DNA of 64,000 nt, from NCBI GenBank assembly GCA_013399895.1, contig VXBA01002851.1:128287-192286 (forward strand), read 5' to 3'. A program made the translations under genes and the position numbers. The notes beneath the pieces are model-generated. The model worked only from the letters and a program-made list of their open reading frames with translations. It had not been told where the DNA came from and made no database searches. Every line of letters starts with the position of its first letter. Within the stretch, counting starts at the first letter, position 1. The stretch is from Serilophus lunatus. Taxonomy: Eukaryota > Chordata > Aves > Passeriformes > Eurylaimidae. Below are positions 25,166 through 35,545 of the stretch, one piece after another.

Positions 25166-25379
25166 CGGATATCTGCTCACACAAGGCGCGTGTAGGCACA
25201 CACGGGAACACCCCCACGCCCTCCATTGTGCACCGCTCGCCCCCCGCCCAGCGCGCCCCGGTCCCCGGCGCTGCCCCGTTACCGGTGAGGCTGCGGAGGA
25301 CGGTGCCGTGAGCCCACAGGCTCAGCACTTGCTGCACAGACAGGTTGATCATGGAGTTGTCCCCCGCTTCCACCTTCAT
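13852..25379 (-). CDS. TMEM170B: TMEM170B, transmembrane protein 170B (three coding exons, complete)
   Basis: The coding sequence joins, on the minus strand, 25379-25283, 17862-17692 and 13982-13852, giving 132 residues and a TGA stop. Exon 1 encodes residues 1-32, beginning MKVEAGDNSMINLSVQQ. Residue 33 (Glu) and residue 90 (Ser) are split by the introns, with one base before and two after each intron. Hydrophobic segments lie near residues 38-61, 69-97 and 107-126; the basic loop QRHRQGR sits at 62-68. An N-glycosylation sequon (NLS) occurs at residue 12 in the N-terminal tail. The product matches what I know of vertebrate TMEM170B in length and nearly every residue. TMEM170 proteins are small multi-pass membrane proteins: TMEM170A is linked to ER and nuclear-envelope shape, and TMEM170B has been reported to restrain beta-catenin signalling. 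The ATG has a good Kozak context (ACC before, A after). No frameshift or stop is seen, so the gene looks intact. Confidence 0.97.
13983..17691 (-). other. TMEM170B: TMEM170B intron 2
   Basis: This is a GT-AG intron of about 3.7 kb separating the second and third coding exons. It contains a T/G-rich low-complexity patch around 15465-15556 and no recognisable mobile element or internal exon. Confidence 0.9.
15465..15556. repeat. T/G-rich low-complexity tract with T runs
   Basis: GTTTTGGGTTT-type units and T runs of 8 and 14 lie inside TMEM170B intron 2; in the transcript this tract is A/C-rich. Confidence 0.75.
17692..17862 (-). CDS. TMEM170B: TMEM170B coding exon 2
   Basis: This exon is 171 bases long. 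The acceptor reads TTTCTTTCAG just before 17862, and the donor is GTAAGT starting at 17691. It supplies two bases of Glu33, residues 34-89 and one base of Ser90. The encoded peptide starts MWYWVFLWALFSSLF (first membrane span), continues through the basic loop QRHRQGR, and ends in the second span with TGAMIT. Phase agrees with both neighbouring exons. Confidence 0.97.
22755..22807 (+). mobile_element. CR1 3'-terminal fragment
   Basis: The sequence ACTAGATGATCTTGGAGGTC, then TTCCAACC, then two direct copies of the 8-base tail unit ATTCTGTG, is the hallmark end of a CR1. Only about 50 bases are recognisable. It lies in TMEM170B intron 1, antisense to the gene. Confidence 0.8.
23640..23659. repeat. 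8-bp perfect hairpin
   Basis: The arms ATGGACTG and CAGTCCAT flank a TTGA loop, within TMEM170B intron 1. It is too short to suggest a microRNA precursor. Confidence 0.85.
25128..25163. repeat. (CA)n / (TG)n microsatellite, about 17-18 units
   Basis: An uninterrupted CA run on the plus strand lies within a broader C/A-rich tract (about 24.89-25.21 kb). It sits in intron 1, 119-154 bases beyond the exon 1 donor, so the pre-mRNA carries (GU)n. Confidence 0.97.
25283..25379 (-). CDS. TMEM170B: TMEM170B coding exon 1 (start codon to first donor)
   Basis: This exon has 97 coding bases: 32 codons plus the first base of codon 33. The minus-strand ATG at 25379 follows a GCC/ACC-rich leader ending CCACCACC. 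The exon ends at 25283, directly before a GTAACG donor at 25282. It encodes the hydrophilic N-terminal tail, including the sequon at residue 12 and the conserved stretch VQQVLSLWAHGTVLR. The exon lies inside the CpG island, as expected for a first exon. Confidence 0.96.
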
Positions 25380-25693
25380 GGTGGTGGTGGCGGCGGTGGT
25401 GCCGCCGCCGCCGGACCGCGGGGCGGGAGGGATGCGGCGGCGAGGAGCGAGAGGGCGGGGAGGCGGCCAAGGGGTCTCCGCGCCGCGGCGGAGACATCGA
25501 GGACGGAGTGGGGGGAGACGGCGGACGGGGAGAGCCGAGCGATCTCGGGGGATGGCGGGACAGCCGGCCGCTGGCGCTTTCCCCGCCGCTCAGGGGCAGG
25601 GCCGGGCAGCGAAGCCCATCGCCGCCGCCGCCGCCTCTGCCTCCTCCTCTTCCATCGGCATCGTCGCCCCGGTCACCGGCATCACCTGGGGAC

Positions 25694-25721
25694 AGGGCGG
25701 GGCGGGGCGGCCGCGGGCGGT
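25694..25721. promoter_or_regulatory. clustered GC boxes (Sp1/KLF-like)
   Basis: Three overlapping GGGCGG cores run in a row on the plus strand, followed by another after a CCGCGG. This is typical of a TATA-less CpG-island core promoter and sits about 315-340 bases upstream of the TMEM170B ATG. Confidence 0.5.
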
Positions 25722-25794
25722 CCCTCAGGCGGGCGGCTCCATGCAGCACCGGGAGCAGGAAGGATCCCGGCGCCGCACGCCAGCGGGGGCCGGA

Positions 25795-25820
25795 GGGGAG
25801 GGGGAAGGAGCGGGATGGGG
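25795..25820 (+). other. G-quadruplex-type motif in the promoter
   Basis: Four G runs (4, 5, 3 and 4 bases) are separated by loops of 1, 7 and 2 bases, satisfying the usual G3+N1-7 rule. They lie on the plus strand, which is the template strand for TMEM170B. Confidence 0.5.
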
Positions 25821-25860
25821 AGATGCGGGATCGGGAGCGGAGGGAGCGGGAGGGCGGCCC

Positions 25861-25872
25861 CGCGCAGGCGCG
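25861..25872. promoter_or_regulatory. NRF1-like palindromic site
   Basis: The sequence CGCGCAGGCGCG differs by one base from the NRF1 consensus (YGCGCAYGCGCR). It lies about 480 bases upstream of the TMEM170B start codon, inside the CpG island. This is a motif match only. Confidence 0.3.
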
Positions 25873-28200
25873 ACGGGAGGAGCCGGGGGGCGAGGGATCC
25901 TCCCGCCCTGCGAGGAGCCTCCATCCAGGGTCGCGGTTCGGCTCGGAGGGAGCGGGAGAACCCGGGGAGATTGTCGGCGCCCAAAGAAACCTGCGTTAGC
26001 AAGAAGTGTGCTAAATACAATTTTATAGAGAGAGAGATGCATATACCTAAATCGATATATAGCTTGCAATGGAAAAATATAGTGATAGCGCTACGCGGTA
26101 TTAAAGTTTGTATTTAAGTTTGTACTGCTGCGTGTGTTTAAACCTCGGAAAAGAGCACAATGCAGAATCTGAATCCTGAAAACAGAAGTGTCTCCACCTT
26201 GCTGCGCAGAGATCTCCAGAGAGGGCGGGCGGGAGCACCTCCGAGGCTGGACCAGCGGGATATGAGGATACAGCCCCAGGGGCAGAGGACAGGACAGTGC
26301 AAAGAGTGGTGCACACAGGTTGCTCGGCAAGCCCGAAGCTGCCGGAGCTTAGGTGACAGCTCTGTCGTCCCGAGGCAACATGCAGGAAATCATCCCTGCC
26401 TGTCCTTTTGAATCTCGGAGTTCCACATTCAGCGCTTTTTTTTTTTTTTTCTGGTGGTTTAGTCTGTTCCTTTGCTTCACATAATAAAAGACGCAGTCTT
26501 TAAGCTGGACGCCCCTTCTTTCGAAGCACAGGATGCACGGTGCTTACTGATGCAAAAGCCAGCAATCTTCCCCCCATCCATTCTTGAATATGCATCCCTA
26601 GGCCATATTTAGGCTGCACGCTTCCTCGCTGGCCTTTCTTCAACGGTGCTTGCTGTAATACTTCTTAAACAACATTTTATGTCAGCATACTTTGATGGAA
26701 GAGTTTGGAGACGTAAAGCAACTCATAATACAATTTGCAATTTATAGATGAAGAGCCACAACAGATAAATCAACTAATATCCTGCTTGATGCCAGTGGCT
26801 CGATTTATTTTTTTTCAGATAGACTATTGCAGGATATTTGGTTGAGTGGAGTGCTCCCAAATCCTTTTGTTTGCAGTTGACAATGCTTGGCATTTCTGCA
26901 AGTAAGTATCACGCCAAGCAATGAGAAACTCATAGGGAACAGCTCCCTAGAGGTCTCTGGGTTTGGCTGATTAAACATGGGAACACTGTGATGGAGAAAG
27001 AATTCACCTGCTGGGCCACATCCCTCTTCGATGATCGAGGGAAAGTCCTCTTTCTCCCTCTTCTTGTAATCCAAACACCTTAGAGTTGTACAATTCAGGC
27101 CTTAGAGAAAATGGTTCCCTTCCTTACACAGTAGTGATTAATTTTTATGGCACAATCATTCCAGACTTTAAGTAAGGCTCAGTGAGAAAACAGTATATAA
27201 TTTGTGTTTGAATGTGAAACATAAAGTGTTCAGAAACAATTATTCTGATTTATTCTTTTTAACTTTGGCATGCTGAACTTAGAGAAAATAAACATTTTAA
27301 ATGTCCTTTAAAGAAGTCCTCAACCCTAAATTTGTTTGTGTTGTAGACCAAAGCCCCAAGAACAAGTGTATTCTGTGGGACACTGTGTTGTAATCAAACT
27401 TACAGATAAAAGGAAAACTAACATTTGGTGACCATTTTAGGTTATAAATCCTATGGTTACCTACTGATAGACGTCAACAAGACCATATGATAGGCCAGAG
27501 GCATGTATAGAAACATGCATATATCTGTATATAAAGCTGCATTGGTGCCCAGTGAGATTTCAACCTGCAATACTGATGATTTTTTTGCACAATGCACTGG
27601 GCATGCTGGCTTTGAATCACTTGTGTCTAGAACTTGCTAAAACACTTTCCACAAGGTTTTACAACAGAGGTACTGAAAACTCATTCGCATTGAGGTTGAC
27701 TGAGTATTGCTGAAGCCTGCAGACTCTTGCAATATTGGCTGGAGAGTGTCCTTTAAGGTTGTGCAGGTGCTCTCTCCTTAGAGACAGACTTTGAAAACCG
27801 ATTGAGCCTCTCCCAGGGAGGGGTTCTCATTCTGCAGCAGCATGGGGACTTTGGGAAAACAGAGGTGACTCTGCAAGTCCTAGGGGAACAAACTGGCTTC
27901 CTTCCCAGGAGAGATCCACTAAAACCGCAGGCCAGCTTCCACTGAAACTCCACCTAAGAGGCTAAAAAGGGTTGTCAAACACCACTAATAGACTTGGAGA
28001 AGCTCTGTGGACAGTGCAGAAGTGATAAAGGGGCAGACTCACCTTATCAAGGGCTATAATTAATTTCATTTATTCAACTTATTCCTCAATCCATCATCTA
28101 GTGTGTGAGCTGGATACAGAGTTGAATACACATTTGTCACGTGAAAACAAGGTTAACTGCATCATTGAGGAAAACATTGTTCAAGTATTGACTCTAAAGC

Positions 28201-28222
28201 AAAAAAAAAAAAAAAAAAAAAA
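28201..28222. repeat. A22 homopolymer
   Basis: Twenty-two consecutive A bases. No AATAAA or recognisable retrocopy was seen immediately upstream, so I treat it as a simple repeat. Confidence 0.95.
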
Positions 28223-31200
28223 GGTGGTACATGGCAGTGACATTTCCCACTAGCACAACACCAGGGGGAGATCACGGTAGAGAAACGGAGTGCCCTGAAT
28301 GGAGCAGCAGGACCAAACAAGATCCACTGCTCCAAACTGTAGCTTCATATGCATAGGAAATTGCAGACAACTCTTTGTCCTCAGCAAAGATTTCTCATCT
28401 GCGAGCTGTTGCTACAGAAATCCTCAGCTTATTAGCTCTCCGTAGGGATTATTGTGAGCTCTGTAGGCAGCAATGTATGGAGCAACAGCAATGATCTCAA
28501 GGGATCCCCAGCAGGCCTTAGGTTGCTGCTGAAACTGTGAACTACAGGGAGAATAAACCAGGGATGCTTGAAAAAGGCAAGCAAAAGCAATGAGGGCTGG
28601 GAAGATCTCAGGTAGGAGAAATCACGAGAAGCACTGACCTGGTAATTAAAACAGGGAAAAGAAAGAAAACTAAAGGGGAAAAAAAATGAATATGATCCTA
28701 GTATGTCGCCTGATAAGGTAGTTCCTTAAGGTATTAAAGGTTATAAAAATGAGAAGTAACTCTTTTGGAAAGGCCTGATGAGACTACTTCTTATCCCTGT
28801 GATATCTTGAAGGGGGGAGGATGAGCACAGCAGACAATGTAGGGACAGATTAGGGAAGGTGGCTGTGTCAGAGTGGGCTTGGAGGTCTTGTTGGAAGGGT
28901 GGCAGAGGGAGCGCTGGTAGGGTGGGACAGAGCTGGCCAGCTCTGGTAATGCTCCACAGAGTAGGGATTAGGAGAAGGCTTGTAACTGCATGGAAAATGG
29001 GAGGGAGGCAGGGCAGGGGCAGGAAACAGCCCCACAAATAAATCTTCACCAGTTGTTTACGGACAAACCCCACTTTTCCTCTGTATGGTATTCCAGGGAC
29101 TGGGACACAATTCACATGGTCTGCCTGACACACAGTCCTGTGCCATCCCTAACACCTTAGAGACTCCAGGCAGCCTTTATATGTACGAACCCACCGGTGA
29201 AAGGATCCATGAGCAACACATGAAAACTTATACATGGCCTGATCTTTATACCAGATGAGTTCATTTTCCTTCCAGTGTAACTCCTGCTCTCTGTTTCTGT
29301 CACAGCAGCTAGGAGGTTTGGGATCTTCTCCGCACTGCATGCATGCAAAGCACTGCAAAGAGCCAACTGTAAACCCTGACTTTGGCCAAAACAAATCAGT
29401 TTTACAGGTGGAAAAGTAGGGTCAGTTTAGTTTCTCTGCCCTGAAAAAGATTAGGATACGTCTACATAAGCTGCTGTTAACTTTCAGTATTGCTTTCAGA
29501 AGCTGAAGAAATAATGATAAATTTCATTGGAGAGTCCTTGGCTCAATTATTTTCCTCTTGGAAAGGTAATGCTATTCAAAATGAACTGATTTTTTAAGTC
29601 ATGTCTTTTTAGAAAAAGACAACACTGAGTATGGTCTATTGTCATATTCTGAAACAAATATTTAATTTTTGCATAATGAATCCAGGTTTTTGTCATAGTA
29701 AAACATCAAAATACAAACAACAATATGCATATTTTTGTCCCCTTGAAGAAAAGAATTCCCACTCAAGTTCTTCTAACCAGCACTGGCCATGTAGGTTGAC
29801 TGGCACTGCCATTAAAGATCTGTTTTAACTGAATGGATAAACCTGGCACTGTTCATATATGCAGACATTTTTTTCCCCATTTCAAAAGAGGATTTTTGGC
29901 CTTCAGTTCAAGTCACTAACAAGACATTACACATGCAGATAGTAAATAACTACTTCAGATGTTAGCAAAAGTTTTCTTCATGCTTGCCCCTCTTCTTGAC
30001 CACCAATTTACACACAGCAGCTACCACTCAATCAGAAGAATTGGCAGTCACAGCTAGTTGTGGGTGGAGAAGCGGGTCATTCAGAGATCCTTGGCCTCAT
30101 AATCTCAGCTTTTAAAAGGCTGAAACCCAATCTCAGCCCCTAACCTCGATGATGGATGAAGATGCCTTGACAGCAATGTAGAAGAGGAAGGAAGTAAGGT
30201 GATACCATGGGCTAAATATCGCAACTCTCCCCAGAATGAAAAGAGCTTCGCAGGTTGATCTAAGCTACCAAAACCATCTGGAGCCGGCTTCCAAGGCGGC
30301 AGAGGGAGGCGAAGGTGCACGGGAGACTTTTCCTACGCACCAGTAGATGGAGTGCTGTGGTACTGAAGATCTCCTCCACATACCGGCTGTGTGCTGCCAA
30401 CAGGACTTCGGCACCACGGGTACTATCTCTGAAACCAGGGCAGCGTTATTTCAGCAAAATACCTGTGGATACTTTGAACCTGCAGTTCGAAGCTCTTTTA
30501 AAAAAAACAAACAAGCAAACAAACTAACAAAAACAAAAAAACAACTTTGGGGGTGGAGTAGGAAAGAAATAGCCTGCTTAGTCTGCTTAGAGAATATCTC
30601 TGTAAAATACATTGATTTTTAGCTAGCAGTTTGCATGTATTAAAATCCCTGAAAAATTGGACCCATCATGAAACAGGAAAGTCCCACTGACTACTATAAA
30701 AAGACTTGTGAAATATTGTCATCAATAAACTCTTAGCTCAACTTGGATCTAATTTTTTTTTTTACCATTTAAGTCTGCACTGCTTAAAAGACCAACTCGC
30801 ATATTTGTTTAAACAATACCATCATTCACAAAAATAAAGCTTTCTCCTATTCTCTTTGAAGACGCAAACACATGATGCATGCACACACATATGCATTCGT
30901 ACACGTGTAGCAGTTTTAAGTCAGGACTATTGTTAGTATCAACTATGCTGTTACTTATAAAAGGATTTTTTTTAATTTTGTGAACTCATTTAAAAGAATC
31001 TTTTCTCATGAATAACAACATTATTAGGGTTTACTTGAAGTCTAAATTACCAAAGTGGCCTGGAAACCTGTAATTGATTTCAGTGGACTTCAGGTTCAGT
31101 TCTGAATGGTGCAATTATGATCTTATCATATCTTCTTTTCATCTGAAAACTATAATTAGTTTTAGTAGAACTGTTACAGGTGTTCCTAGAGATTCAATTG

Positions 31201-31466
31201 CCTCTGGGAAGAAACAGTTTCATTCTGTCAGTAAGGGCCACTAGTACGTATTTTTGTTCCTCTGTAGTATGGGTCAGTTTTATCTAGTCTTACCCATTGT
31301 TTGCTTGTCCCAATACATTTGCAGCACTAATTTATGTAACCTAATTTTCCATTTTATCAATACACTCTACTTGAGATATCTTTGAGGGTATCTCCTTCCT
31401 TTTTAAAAAAATGTACACATTTGTTGTCATCGTTTGTTTATGTCTTCTGGTTCCTTCAGCCCTGCC

Positions 31467-31490
31467 ATTTCATGGACAATTCCATGAAAT
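31467..31490. repeat. perfect 10-bp inverted repeat, 4-base loop
   Basis: The arms ATTTCATGGA and TCCATGAAAT flank CAAT. The stem is short, with no surrounding pairing noticed. Confidence 0.9.
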
Positions 31491-34400
31491 TAAAAATCTG
31501 ACTCTTGATTTTAATTTACTGGTTAATTTGAAAGTTTTGACACCACCACAAGCATACATGAGTTCAAACCATTGTGAGACTCCCATTTGAATTCCTGGAA
31601 TTTTCAAGCTATTTTAACAAGCCTGCATTCCTGTCATCCTGTGTCATAGGTTGTCCTCTCCTAGTTCATAGTTCATATAAATGTGTCACAGAGCTATGCT
31701 TTCCAAAACTATCTACCTCTGCAGTGCCAAGGAAAAGGACACAAGGTACACAAAATAAAGGAAGAAAATTAAAATCCTTTAACTCCCTCAGTAACGAGAT
31801 CCCACTGTTGTGATGAGTAGAAAACTAAAGTCATATGGAACTGAAGGTAGTCTTAACAGTTATGGATCAGGTCTTAATCCTTCAGAAAATTCTGTATGAT
31901 CCAAGATAAAACCAAAGTTTTTCTTCTGAGCACTTGTATGTGTTACCTTCAATACTGCCTGATTATTCAGTAACACTACTTGTAAAGGAAGGTAAGAGTC
32001 AGCATCATCACCGAGGTGCACAGGAGACATAGCATCTCTTTCCAGACTAACCTCATTTTGACAGGTGAATCACACGGCCAGATTTCCATTAGGCAGTATC
32101 ATGCTCTGTGAATAGCCCTCTTCGGCACTTGTCAGTGGGTCCTAGGGCTTGGGTAACACTCAGAACACAAAGAAGTCTCCTAATTCTGTCTGCAAGCTCT
32201 CTGGTTTTGGGTTTCTTCATTGGAAATGCGAGATAACCTTACTGGCGAGGTGTAACTCATGGCCAGTTTAAAATGCACTGAAAGATTCAGACAGAGAGAA
32301 ATCAGAAGTATAAAGTATTGCCGGAGATAAATACTTTTAAGGTGGCTTTGTTTTTGTTCTGGCTACTTGCCCGCAGTGCTTTGCATGCGATTTAATAGAT
32401 TGGTAAGCTCTAGCTGATTAAAGAACCAAAAGGGTTGTGAGGGAAAACCAAAGAAAAGAATGTTGAAGTACTTGGTTGGGTCAGTATTTAACGCCCTGTT
32501 CAGAAGCACTCTTCCGGTCCCTTTCAAGTGGGCTGTCATGATACTCGATGGTCTTAAGAACAGGGAAAAAAAGTCAGGTGAGGATGGGAAATGTGCTTTC
32601 TCACTTGAAGAATGAACTTAGTCGCGATGTCTGGGCTCCACTGCCCTCTTTGGTCTTCTACAAGAAATCTCTTTCCTTCAGGAGGGGAAAATTTTGCCTT
32701 TTGGTTGTCCAGAGCACGTAGCTGACAGGGAGTTGAACCGAGAGGGTCAGGCAGTGCAACACCCTCTTGCCACCCTGGATCTGGAAGCAGCACTGTATGA
32801 GGCTGTGCCCAACAGGAGGAGCTCTACCCTCTGCCTTTTATTTTCCTGCACTGACAGTTCAAGGATTAGTTCAGGCTGAACTGCGTGAAAGTAATGTGCA
32901 CCTGCTTGCACGAAAATGCCTTAGGTCAGACAGGTTTTGCAAACAAATGTACTCTATACAGGCCGGGCTCCCTGTCCAAAGCCCTAATTAGAGGTGTAGA
33001 TCACAACTGGTGTAAGGATTCCCAAGGCTGCACTGACCCTGAAAATGACCATCCTCCCACTCCTCCCTCAGATCCTCCCCCAAGACAACACTGACAAAGC
33101 TATGCAGAAATTATTCTGAGACTAGAATAATAAACTGAGTGGTCTGAAAACAAATACACCTGTAGGAAAACGAGCAAACAAGTAGTTAAGGAGGCAGGAT
33201 CCTTAAAACATTTGCAGATGGTACTGTACATGAATGTGTCTTAAGTTCTCGCTTTGTGTGGCAACGGTGGAAAAAAAAAAGAAGATGAAACAAATTTACT
33301 ACTACTAGGAAAGGCAGGGTCTGACCCAAAGCGGCAGTAAAGGCAGTGGTAATACTCCCGGCTTACACAATGTTAGATTTTGACTGCACCAGCTGCTCTA
33401 AAATTCAAGTCCCAATAAAATCATAAAGATCTTCTCACAAACATTTTCCTCACCTTATGCTTGCTTGGCAAGGATCAGAATCAGTACAGTGGAATTGGAG
33501 TGCATATGCATGCCGATAGCAGTCATCATAGAAATGCTGACAAGGTGAATGGATAAGGTTAAACAAACTTCCCAAAGACATCAGAATTTAAACAGGTTTT
33601 CATGTAATGTGCACTGAATAATGAACCTACTTTTAAACAATCGATGACTCAAGGAAGACAACCCACAAAATCAGAAAGATTCCTACAAAAGGGAAAGGGC
33701 CACAGCTAATTTAAAAAATTGTTTTCTGCAGGTATTTTTCCCATCCCAGCTCTGACATCAGGAAAAAAATTTGACTGGTTTCAGGTAGACATCAGCTGTC
33801 CTGGCCTTAGATAATCTTTGAGAGCTGAGAGAGGAAGAAATAATGTATACAAGTACAGCACGCTTGAAAAGTATTAACTAAAGCTGAGAATAAACTATTC
33901 TCTAATGGAGGTCTCAGACCTGATTAACAAAGAGAAAAACTGAAGCAGATACTTTCCAAGAACTATTCCAGGCTTTTATGACTTGGTCTTTAAGACTGGC
34001 CAAGAAGAGATTTAATTTTGTTTACTTAAACAGCTTACAAAAGAAAAATGTCTCTCTGCTCTACCCCTTTGTCAGATTCCAGAACAGAGGATTAGCTAAC
34101 AGTTTGGTCTTACAGTGTGTGTGCACGTACTACTTCACTCTGAAAGAGGAACTTGGTCAGTTGGCAAAAAGAGTTAAAATGCACGTTGGTCCAAGTTCTC
34201 TCTTTCTGTCAGTTTCTCTGGGTAAAGCAGCACAGGGTGTGAGGACATTAGGGGAAAGGGAAAGCATTGGTTTCCGCTTCCCACTACAAAAAAATTTACA
34301 CTTTCTGTTTCTACTCGTTCATGTAGGAGCAAACAAATACAGCTTCTGTAAAAACCATGACAATGCCTTAAGTACTAATAGCATCAGTGTCACAAACGTG

Positions 34401-35144
34401 TTAGTAACTAAATCCTCCTAACTAGGGGCTGAACCACTGAGACAGCATGAACCCTGGCATGGAGCCTTCCAGACAGGCTGTCTGGCTGGGGAGGAAGTTG
34501 AAGTGAGTGGCTGCAACCTTCTTACAGCCAGAGCTACCGAAGGAGACCAGCACTGGTCAGAACCCAGACAGTGCCAGCTTAGGAGGGCTGTGCCGCCAGG
34601 GTGCGATGAGTCAACACTGTTCACCAGCATTCACTTTAGCCACTTTTTTTCTGGAGGGCTGCCCAAGACATACAGCTGCCCAGCCTTCACCCACTCTCCT
34701 TTCCAATCTGCATGGCACTGTACTGGAAACTTGATAACTGCAAGGCTTGTTCAGGACAAGGTGCACATTGAAGGTGCAACCTAAAGTTTCTACTTGCCTT
34801 CCTGTTGGATGGCATCCACCCTGCAATTCTCCTCTCACCTTCAGCTCTTCTGCTTCACACGTTCAGAGACAACCCACTCTGTTCAGCTGCATCTAAAAGC
34901 ATGCAGAGGATCTTAGAACCTACAGTAACTATTCTTGGTTTAAAGCAAAGTAAAAGCATCTTCTAGTTGAAAATTCCTAGTCTTTTCCTAAAGCTTTTTA
35001 GAGGAAGGTGCTTTGACCATTGTGTGCTTGACCAAATCAAGTACAATCTGTTTTTTATGACAGGGGCCTGCTGGTTATATTAAATTTTGATTTTGCAGTT
35101 TCAAAAGGATTTCTAAGAAAAAAAAAATCACTGCTAAGTGAGAT

Positions 35145-35545
35145 CATTGAGGCCACTTAGTCTGTTCAGCCTGGAGAAGAGGAAACTGAGTAGAGACCTC
35201 ATTGCACTCTACAGCTTCCTTATGAGGGGAAGAAGAGGGACAGACTTTGATCCCTTCTCTGTTGTGACCACTGACAGGACCTGAGGGAATGGCCTGAAGT
35301 TGTGCAAAGGAAAGTTGAAGTTGGATATTAGAAAAAGGCTCTTCACCCAGAGTGGGGTTGTGCACTGGAACAGGCTCCACAGGAAAGTGGTCAGAACACC
35401 AAGGCTGACACAATTTGATAAGCATTTGGATGACACTTTCAGGCACATGGTGCGACTCTCGGGGACCTTCCTGTGCAGGGCTAAGGGTTAGACTCAGTGA
35501 TCCTTGTGTGTTTCTTCCAACTCAGCATGTTCCGTGATTCTGTGA
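35145..35545 (+). mobile_element. CR1 3' end, old
   Basis: About 400 bases follow the CR1 3' consensus: CAGCCTGGAGAAGAGGAAAC, GACCTCATTGCACTCTACA, TTGGATATTAGAAAAAGGC, GCACTGGAACAGGCT, and the terminal ACTCAGTGATCC ... TTCCAACTCAG with GATTCTGTGA. The ending is of the type with CAACTCAGnAT rather than CAACCT, so it belongs to a different CR1 subfamily from the 10 kb and 52 kb copies. The 63-codon frame at 35300-35491 is just a frame through this repeat. Confidence 0.9.

Larger units (their letters stand above)
17863..25282 (-). other. TMEM170B: TMEM170B intron 1
   Basis: This is a GT-AG intron of about 7.4 kb. The 5' end is GC-rich and contains a long dinucleotide repeat near 25.13-25.16 kb; the rest is ordinary AT-rich DNA. 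It includes a short CR1 3'-end fragment at 22755-22807. I see no additional exon: the reading frames here (for example 19145-19408 minus, 20403-20684 plus) have no recognisable protein content. Confidence 0.9.
25190..25990. promoter_or_regulatory. TMEM170B: CpG island: promoter and 5' UTR of TMEM170B
   Basis: This is an abrupt GC- and CpG-rich block in an AT-rich window, spanning exon 1 and about 600 bases upstream of the ATG. It has multiple GC boxes, GCC triplet runs and no evident TATA box, as is usual for broadly expressed genes. The transcription start site is not visible; it should lie on the minus strand somewhere between about 25.45 and 25.95 kb. Confidence 0.85.
26000..35144. other. 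intergenic interval upstream of TMEM170B
   Basis: Moderately GC-rich sequence just beyond the CpG island (to about 26.4 kb) passes into AT-rich DNA. It holds an A22 run at 28201 and scattered short frames. The 147-codon frame at 33978-34421 has no recognisable content and is not longer than chance allows. A perfect 10-bp inverted repeat lies at 31467-31490. Confidence 0.6.

Noticed and set aside
25279..25749. 156-codon minus-strand frame beginning upstream of TMEM170B
   Set aside because: Its first codon is GTG, not ATG, and its stop lies in intron 1. Only the downstream ATG at 25497 is a possible uORF start, reported separately.
25308..26117. Long plus-strand frames (up to 269 codons) in the CpG island
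   Set aside because: GC-rich DNA has few stop codons. The translations are low-complexity Arg/Gly/Ala/Pro with no domain, and the genuine coding exon is on the other strand.
28201..28222. A22 run as the tail of a processed pseudogene or SINE
   Set aside because: No polyadenylation signal, no gene-like sequence upstream and no target-site duplication noticed.
33978..34421. 147-codon plus-strand open frame
   Set aside because: No recognisable domain, no splice or promoter context, and in 64 kb of about 41% GC DNA read in six frames one or two frames of this length are expected by chance.
35300..35491. 63-codon plus-strand frame
   Set aside because: It is a frame through the non-coding 3' end of a CR1 element.
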